Shown here: piece by piece, positions 63,801 to 64,000 of the stretch | Position numbering within the stretch: the stretch's first letter is position 1 | Layout of the letters: each line of letters opens with the position of its first letter | NCBI GenBank assembly: GCA_021613535.1 | Contig: CP075494.1 | Coordinates: forward strand, 10,416,001-10,480,000 | DNA length: 64,000 nucleotides | Origin: Adineta vaga | Taxonomy: Eukaryota > Rotifera | Direction: 5' to 3' | Notes under the pieces: generated by a model | Databases searched by the model: none | What the model was told of the DNA's origin: nothing | The model's input: only the letters and a program-made list of their open reading frames with translations | Translations under genes and position numbers: made by a program

Positions 63801-64000
63801 ATTCATGTTTTGTTCCGATGACATCGAATGAAGAACTCAGCATTCGAGATAAATATATTAGATCATCCATCTTAGATAGTAGACAAGCGTGAGAAGTATC
63901 GATGACAGCATAGTTTGCAACATGAATTTGTTTTCCTATTCAGCTCGTTTATCGTTCAAGCAATAAAATGGATATGCTCTTTCTTTTCTCGTTACTTAAA
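60889..64000. other. 3.1 kb terminal region without a supported gene
   Basis: Upstream of the second leucine-rich-repeat gene. It contains CT/GA runs (61161-61172, 61543-61558, 63287-63302), (AAT)n at 61678-61697, and (AT)n tracts at 62387-62398, 62418-62430 and 62549-62562. Short open frames at 62805-63068 and 63389-63586 (+) show no recognisable family. A GGTTCAAAT word at 63730 resembles a tRNA B box but no tRNA fold can be built around it. Confidence 0.5.

Overview
The window is animal nuclear DNA: strongly A+T-rich, with spliced genes, mostly 50-75 base GT-AG introns, and gene spacing from about 100 bases to several kilobases. It most resembles a bdelloid rotifer (Adineta/Rotaria type). 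The main reasons are two copies of an ADP-ribosyltransferase plus tetratricopeptide-repeat family, and a large membrane protein, that I associate with rotifer genomes; the compact introns fit. This assignment is inference. Exon structures were built by hand from splice sites, reading phase and family similarity. For every multi-exon model given as complete, the summed exon length is a whole number of codons.

Layout. 0.8-2.5 kb: a TNFAIP8-family gene (+) tail-to-tail with a two-EF-hand gene (-). 2.95-4.76 kb: a broken ADP-ribosyltransferase/TPR gene (+). 4.8-5.6 kb: an unrecognised single-exon gene (-). 6.7-7.4 kb: a Barx homeobox gene (+). 7.7-11.6 kb: an Additional-sex-combs-like PHD gene (-) and a short spliced gene that may be its 5' part. 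12.3-14.4 kb: a PTB-domain protein (-). 15.5-17.7 kb: a leucine-rich-repeat receptor-like protein (-). 19.2-21.7 kb: a small membrane protein and the intact ADP-ribosyltransferase/TPR gene (both -). 22.6-24.4 kb: a NALF/FAM155/NLF-1 gene (-), the NALCN channel partner. 24.4-29.2 kb: almost 5 kb of low-complexity DNA with no supported gene. 29.2 kb: a 51-residue STMP1-like mitochondrial microprotein (-). 30.4-33.5 kb: an AT-hook, glutamine-rich nuclear protein (-).

34.4-41.1 kb: a USP31/43-type deubiquitinase (-) head-to-head with PRMT5 (+). 41.5-44.3 kb: a 941-residue three-pass membrane protein (-) of unknown function. 46.7-48.8 kb: a MITF/TFE bHLH-zipper factor (+). 50.8-52.2 kb: an RGS3-like C2-PDZ protein lacking an RGS domain (-). 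53.2-57.1 kb: an HSPA4/Hsp110 chaperone (-) with a recognisable heat-shock element and TATA box upstream. 59.2-60.9 kb: a second leucine-rich-repeat membrane protein (-). The remaining 3 kb holds no supported gene.

There is no operon-like logic. The neighbours are mostly unrelated housekeeping, developmental and signalling genes. The least explained components are the ADP-ribosyltransferase family with its putative Rossmann-like N-terminal domain, the 941-residue membrane protein, the AT-hook protein with a triplicated KST motif, and the two microproteins.
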